Source: an uncultured bacterium
Lineage (GTDB): Bacteria; Bacillota; Clostridia; Lachnospirales; Lachnospiraceae
NCBI GenBank assembly: GCA_905215625.1
Contig: CAJMQQ010000076.1
Location: forward strand, 1 to 9,399
Reading direction: 5' to 3'
DNA: 9,399 nucleotides
Positions 5,890 to 9,399 of the stretch are shown one piece after another. Numbering within the stretch: position 1 is the first letter of the stretch; each line of letters begins with the position of its first letter. Below the pieces are notes generated by a model, which ran no database searches, was not told the origin of the DNA, and saw only the letters and a list, made by a program, of their open reading frames with translations. The translations under genes and the position numbers were made by a program.

Positions 5890-7419
5890 TTAAAATTGTG
5901 AATAAATAAAAGCCGAAGCGTCATACCCTCTTCCGTAGCATCCAAAAATAAGAACCGCTGACATCAGAGTCAAAATGGCAGTCAGTTTCTGTTCACGGCT
6001 CCATTTCTTTTCCCCATCATGTTCCTTCTGATAAGAAACTATCCACAAAAGCGCCATGGAAACTGCCAGCACCATCCAGTCTGCCCCCAGAAGTCCCAGG
6101 CTTAACAGCCCTTCTGCTGAAAACAGCCCCATATTGCAAGATGCCATATTGGTAAAAATCCCCCATGCCATCTCAAGGGAATCCGATCGGAACAAAACAA
6201 ATCCGGCTGCTACTAAAACAAAGGTCCGCATTCTCTGGAAAAGTACCCACAAAGGAGTTTCTCCACGAAGTCCTGTTTTCTGATAAAACTTTTTGATTAG
6301 CGGTTCTGCTAACAGGGCCAGGCTCATTAAAACTGCGTGATATAAACCTGATCCGATAATAAACGTCCATTTTCCCCCATGCCACAGTCCCAGCAGGAAC
6401 CAAACAACCAGCAGAGCTGCAATGGCCGGAACTTTTTTTCCCTGTTTCTTTCCAAAGGTTTTCCGTCCCCATTTTCCCAGCTTCTGAAAAGCAGACGTTT
6501 TCTGTAAGGGGTACATTACAAAGTCTTTAAACCAGCCGCCCAGGGTAATATGCCACCGTCTCCAGAATTCTGCCACTGTTTTGGAATAAAAAGGCTGACA
6601 GAAATTTTCTTCCAGCTTTACGCCAAACATCTGGGCAGCTCCCAGGGCAATGTCAATGGCTCCGGCAAAATCTGTATAAAGCTGAAAGGCAAAGCAGACT
6701 GCCGCAAATATCAGGAAACTTCCCGTATACGTCTCATAATCCCCATAAATCGTATTCACTGCTGATGCCAGGCGCTGGCAGATGACCAGTTTCTGAAAAA
6801 ATCCCCAGGTCATACGCAAAAGGCCGGACAAAAAGCAATCCAAATCCCATTTATTTTCTGCAAACAGCGTAACCGAAAGCCGGTCATATCTGGCAATCGG
6901 CCCCATGGCCATCTGCGGGAAAAATCCTCCGAACAGCGCCAGACGCACCAGGCTTTTTTCCGCTTTTATGCTTTCCCAGTATACTTCCGTCAGGTAGCCA
7001 ATTAAAGTCAATGTGTAAAACGAGATCGCGACTGGAGCTGCGACAGAAACCGGCGTCCACTCTGACTCCGTGCCAGTCAGCCAGTGGATTTCTTCCATCG
7101 TATATCCGAAAAAGTTCCGGTACTGGAATGCCGCCAGCAGTCCCAGATTTAAAATAAGAACTGCAAAATAGACCGCTTTTGCCCTGCCGCTTCCATTTGC
7201 AGACCCATCTGACCTGAATTTTTCGATTCCAATGGCTCCTGCCCAGACGATTCCCGCTGAAATCCCATAGATAATCAGGCTTTTTGCACCTCCGCAAAGC
7301 CACAGAAACACTGCGCTGACCACAAATAAAACGGCAGTTTTTCCTTTCTTCCAGCACCCGTAGTACAATGCCAGGGATACCGTTAAAAATGCAAGAAATT
7401 CATACGATATAAATGTCAT
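5890..7419 (-). CDS. MBOAT-family membrane O-acyltransferase (DltB/AlgI class)
   Basis: The 509-residue protein is a polytopic membrane enzyme, with roughly ten or more hydrophobic segments from residue 3 to about 495. Hallmarks of the MBOAT fold are present: QLYTDFAGAIDIALG (246-260), FWRRWHITLGGWFKDFVMYPL (285-305, with H290) and LGLWHGGKW (343-351), which carries the likely catalytic H347. The C-terminus, YGRGYDASAFIYSQF, is typical of full-length bacterial members. Such enzymes pass acyl groups from a cytoplasmic donor across the membrane to alginate, teichoic acid or other surface glycans. Its ATG lies 3 bases after the carrier-protein stop and has no clear ribosome site of its own, so translation is probably coupled. 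A carrier protein directly upstream suggests the donor is an acyl-carrier thioester, as DltB uses DltC. The acceptor polymer is unknown, and no DltD-like or DHHW-type partner is in the window. Confidence 0.92.
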   Translation of the reverse strand: MTFISYEFLAFLTVSLALYYGCWKKGKTAVLFVVSAVFLWLCGGAKSLIIYGISAGIVWAGAIGIEKFRSDGSANGSGRAKAVYFAVLILNLGLLAAFQYRNFFGYTMEEIHWLTGTESEWTPVSVAAPVAISFYTLTLIGYLTEVYWESIKAEKSLVRLALFGGFFPQMAMGPIARYDRLSVTLFAENKWDLDCFLSGLLRMTWGFFQKLVICQRLASAVNTIYGDYETYTGSFLIFAAVCFAFQLYTDFAGAIDIALGAAQMFGVKLEENFCQPFYSKTVAEFWRRWHITLGGWFKDFVMYPLQKTSAFQKLGKWGRKTFGKKQGKKVPAIAALLVVWFLLGLWHGGKWTFIIGSGLYHAVLMSLALLAEPLIKKFYQKTGLRGETPLWVLFQRMRTFVLVAAGFVLFRSDSLEMAWGIFTNMASCNMGLFSAEGLLSLGLLGADWMVLAVSMALLWIVSYQKEHDGEKKWSREQKLTAILTLMSAVLIFGCYGRGYDASAFIYSQF

Positions 7420-7422
7420 AAC

Positions 7423-7665
7423 TTAGCCCAGCTTCTCTAAAATAATATCCGCCATTTCGCCTACATTTTTCATTTTGGTAACCTGGCCCATGCTGAATTT
7501 TATCTGGAATGCGTGTTCTACTGCCACAATCAGATTGATGTGCTCTAAGCTGTCCCAATCCTCAATATCATCTGCTGTGGTAGTCTCTCCCACATGGATT
7601 TCCTCGTCGTCAAATACGTCCTGGAATACTTCATCTAATTTTTCAAAAACCTCTTGCCTTGTCAT
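7423..7665 (-). CDS. Acyl carrier protein, dedicated
   Basis: The 80-residue acidic protein has the standard carrier length. The attachment site is in DWDSLEH, where Ser39 should carry the 4'-phosphopantetheine arm. A hydrophobic helix, HINLIVAVEHAF, follows as in the ACP fold. It carries the acyl group as a thioester between the loading enzyme and the acyltransferase. It is sandwiched between the FkbH-like gene (45 bases upstream) and the MBOAT gene (3 bases downstream), with no fatty-acid synthesis genes nearby. It is therefore more likely a dedicated carrier like DltC or the ACPs of tetronate pathways than the housekeeping AcpP. The start is supported by AAGGAAGGG 8 bases before the ATG. 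No phosphopantetheinyl transferase is in the window; a host enzyme must activate it. Confidence 0.93.
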   Translation of the reverse strand: MTRQEVFEKLDEVFQDVFDDEEIHVGETTTADDIEDWDSLEHINLIVAVEHAFQIKFSMGQVTKMKNVGEMADIILEKLG

Positions 7666-7697
7666 ATGTCTTTCCCTTCCTTATTGTAGTTCTCGTT

Positions 7698-7723
7698 TTA
7701 TTCTATTTCTTTATTCTATTTCT
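7698..7723. repeat. Perfect 13-base tandem duplication across the FkbH stop
   Basis: TTATTCTATTTCT occurs twice in direct succession (7698-7710 and 7711-7723). On the minus strand the upstream copy ends in the TAA stop of the FkbH-like gene, and the second copy fills part of the gap to the carrier gene. It looks like a slippage duplication. It does not change the protein end because the stop lies in the first copy. Confidence 0.9.
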
Positions 7724-9399
7724 CTCTTTTTCACCTGGATTACCGTATTTTGCGGAACATAAGAATCCAGATCCAATTTCCAGACTGTCCCGCCATCCGG
7801 CAGTTCTCCGGTCAGAGTAAATTCCATCTGGCCGTAAAACTCTTTTACCATTCTATTTTTTGCAGTTGGATAATAGTAACCGGTCAAGGTTCTGGCGCCT
7901 CTTTTTACCGCCTCTGTAACCGCCTGATCCAGCATAGCCTTTTCCATGTCCCGCTTCAGTACCCTGCAGGACATCAGCCACAGCCTGAGATGGATGGTTT
8001 CTCCATCTTGCTCGCCTAAAATGACAGAAACCACGCCGTTATCCCCAAACTTATCCGTTAATTTTCCGTATAGGGTCAGATAACGGGGATCTTCTGCAAA
8101 ACGTTCCATATCTGCCTGGCTGCACCGCAGGGTGGTCAGGTTAAACTGATTGGATTTATTGGTCAGCTGGGCAATCCGCTGCATATATTCCGGCGCATAT
8201 GGTCCAATCTCTGCCGTCATATCCAGGGATTTCAGATATTCCTGGTAATCTCCAATGGAATGTTCCAGCTTTTTTCTCTGCTCATTGGCCTGATACATAG
8301 CGCTTCTCTTTAAATCATCTCCGGAAATCCCTACCGGCTCAAAGAAACCGGATCGATCCAGAATCCGGATATAACGTTCCGGCTCTGGCTCCGGCCCGCT
8401 GGTCATCTGGGGCACTGCTGCGTCCGGAACGCCCATTTCTGCTTTCTGGCGTTCTGCCGGATTGTCATCTACAAATACCAGGGCGTCTTCTCCCAGATTT
8501 AATTCTGATGCAATCTCATGGAGATTCTGGTCTTTTGGATCCCAGTTGGCCTTAATGACAATAAAATCTTCCGGCTTCAGTACACTGTCCGGCCGGTTTA
8601 AACCTGCCAGGGCATTTTCTTCTTCATTTTTTGAATCAATATTCAGAAGAATCCCCATATCTTTCCAGGATTTTAAATAAGACTGAAACTCAGAATAAAT
8701 CTGGGCCATCCCTGTTTCCTGGCCGATTTCAATATTTTCCGGGCCATCGTCTCCCACAATTCCGCCCCAAAGGGTATTGTCCAGATCCAGCACCAGGGCT
8801 TTCTTGTTTTTTCCGTAAATAGCTTTTATCATATTCGCCAGATTAAAGGACAATTCCGGAATCGCTCCCACTGCCGGACTGTATTTATACATATGCCAGT
8901 AAACCGGATCGTTCCATCTGCTTCCCCCATATTCGGCGGCCAGCCATTCAATATCCTGGATATAAAACTTGTCATGCTCCTGGGCATACTGGTAAAACTT
9001 CTGGTTTAACTGCCCCAGAAACCACTCTCTTCCCCTATAATCCCAGGCATCCATATTGCCCATACGGCGATAAGGCGGCTTTTCAAAATTATTCTGGATA
9101 ATGGGGCAATGATAGGTTTCTTCCAGACGCTCCCAAATCTGGACAAAGCGGCCATACTCCTGTTCCAGTTTTTCTTCCACCTGTTGTCTGGTATCTGAAA
9201 GGGCTGGAAACACAACATCCGGCACATTCCGGCTGGTGGTATGGATATAAAAAATGTCCGGCTGGAACTCCATAAGGATTTCATTTCCAAATACTGCGTC
9301 CTCATAATATTGATTGTATTCCGACTCATAAAACTCCGGTTCAATCCCCATATCCAGCAAAAACAATTCCAGGATCTGGATAATATCATGGGTCGTCGA
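7711..9399 (-). CDS. FkbH-like HAD-IIIC/GNAT protein, probable acyl-carrier loading enzyme (5' end outside window)
   Basis: FkbH proteins take the C3 unit of 1,3-bisphosphoglycerate, remove phosphate and place glyceroyl on an acyl carrier protein, as in tetronate and polyketide pathways. The frame stays open to the right edge; 562 residues are visible and perhaps a few tens are missing. Numbered from the edge, an N-terminal domain (1 to about 195) contains GIEPEFYESEYNQYY and IFYIHTTSRN, typical of stand-alone FkbH proteins. A HAD phosphatase domain (about 198-335) follows, with DLDNTLWGG (205-213, nucleophile D205), DSKN, ANWDPKD and VFVDDNPAER. A GNAT-like domain (about 395-530) ends it, with LTNKSNQFNLTT and MSCRVLKR; Cys478 in SCR is the family cysteine. 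The in-frame TTG at 9366 is internal, not a start. The ACP gene follows after 45 bases and the MBOAT after that, fitting a carrier-loading role. The exact substrate is inferred. Confidence 0.93.
   Translation of the reverse strand, partial: STTHDIIQILELFLLDMGIEPEFYESEYNQYYEDAVFGNEILMEFQPDIFYIHTTSRNVPDVVFPALSDTRQQVEEKLEQEYGRFVQIWERLEETYHCPIIQNNFEKPPYRRMGNMDAWDYRGREWFLGQLNQKFYQYAQEHDKFYIQDIEWLAAEYGGSRWNDPVYWHMYKYSPAVGAIPELSFNLANMIKAIYGKNKKALVLDLDNTLWGGIVGDDGPENIEIGQETGMAQIYSEFQSYLKSWKDMGILLNIDSKNEEENALAGLNRPDSVLKPEDFIVIKANWDPKDQNLHEIASELNLGEDALVFVDDNPAERQKAEMGVPDAAVPQMTSGPEPEPERYIRILDRSGFFEPVGISGDDLKRSAMYQANEQRKKLEHSIGDYQEYLKSLDMTAEIGPYAPEYMQRIAQLTNKSNQFNLTTLRCSQADMERFAEDPRYLTLYGKLTDKFGDNGVVSVILGEQDGETIHLRLWLMSCRVLKRDMEKAMLDQAVTEAVKRGARTLTGYYYPTAKNRMVKEFYGQMEFTLTGELPDGGTVWKLDLDSYVPQNTVIQVKKREIE

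Noticed and set aside
4155..9399. A complete dlt (D-alanylation) operon
   Set aside because: The loading gene is FkbH-like, not a DltA adenylating ligase, and no DltD is present.
1..9399. CRISPR array, tRNA, rRNA, insertion sequence or riboswitch
   Set aside because: No regularly spaced repeats, transposase, clear tRNA cloverleaf or riboswitch-like leader was found on reading both strands; genes fill nearly the whole window.

Overview
The window looks like chromosomal DNA of a Gram-positive anaerobe of the class Clostridia, most likely a Lachnospiraceae member. The reasons are a glutamine synthetase gene followed directly by an ANTAR regulator, strong AGGAGG-type ribosome binding sites, and protein styles typical of that family. 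The family assignment is inferred; there is no rRNA or other phylogenetic marker in the window.

The left part (1-2228, + strand) holds the 3' end of a type I glutamine synthetase gene (glnA), an ANTAR-domain RNA-binding antiterminator with a degenerate receiver domain, and a membrane protein of unknown function with an N-terminal zinc ribbon. The zinc-ribbon gene has its own good promoter and an 18-base dyad at the predicted transcription start. The block ends at a strong stem-loop (2255-2293) that can terminate transcription from both sides.

The middle part (2313-3997, - strand) is an AT-rich two-gene module. It encodes an ABC/AAA-type SMC-like ATPase and, overlapping it by one base, a 101-residue partner. 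The layout resembles ATPase plus TOPRIM-like effector defence pairs (RloAB, PARIS). From memory of similar proteins, the partner seems to have lost its central part, so this copy may be crippled. This is the likeliest horizontally acquired piece.

The right part (4155-9399, - strand) is a tightly packed five-gene operon, read from the right edge leftwards: FkbH-like HAD/GNAT protein (5' end outside the window), acyl carrier protein, MBOAT membrane O-acyltransferase, M15 peptidase, PfkB-family fructokinase. The first three form a logical chain. FkbH proteins load a glyceroyl unit from a glycolytic intermediate onto a carrier protein, and MBOAT proteins of the DltB/AlgI class move carrier-bound acyl groups to extracytoplasmic glycans. 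The cassette therefore looks like a Dlt operon in which the DltA adenylating ligase is replaced by FkbH, and it may decorate a cell-surface polymer with glycerate or a related C3 acid. The M15 peptidase fits a cell-wall role; the link of the sugar kinase is unclear.
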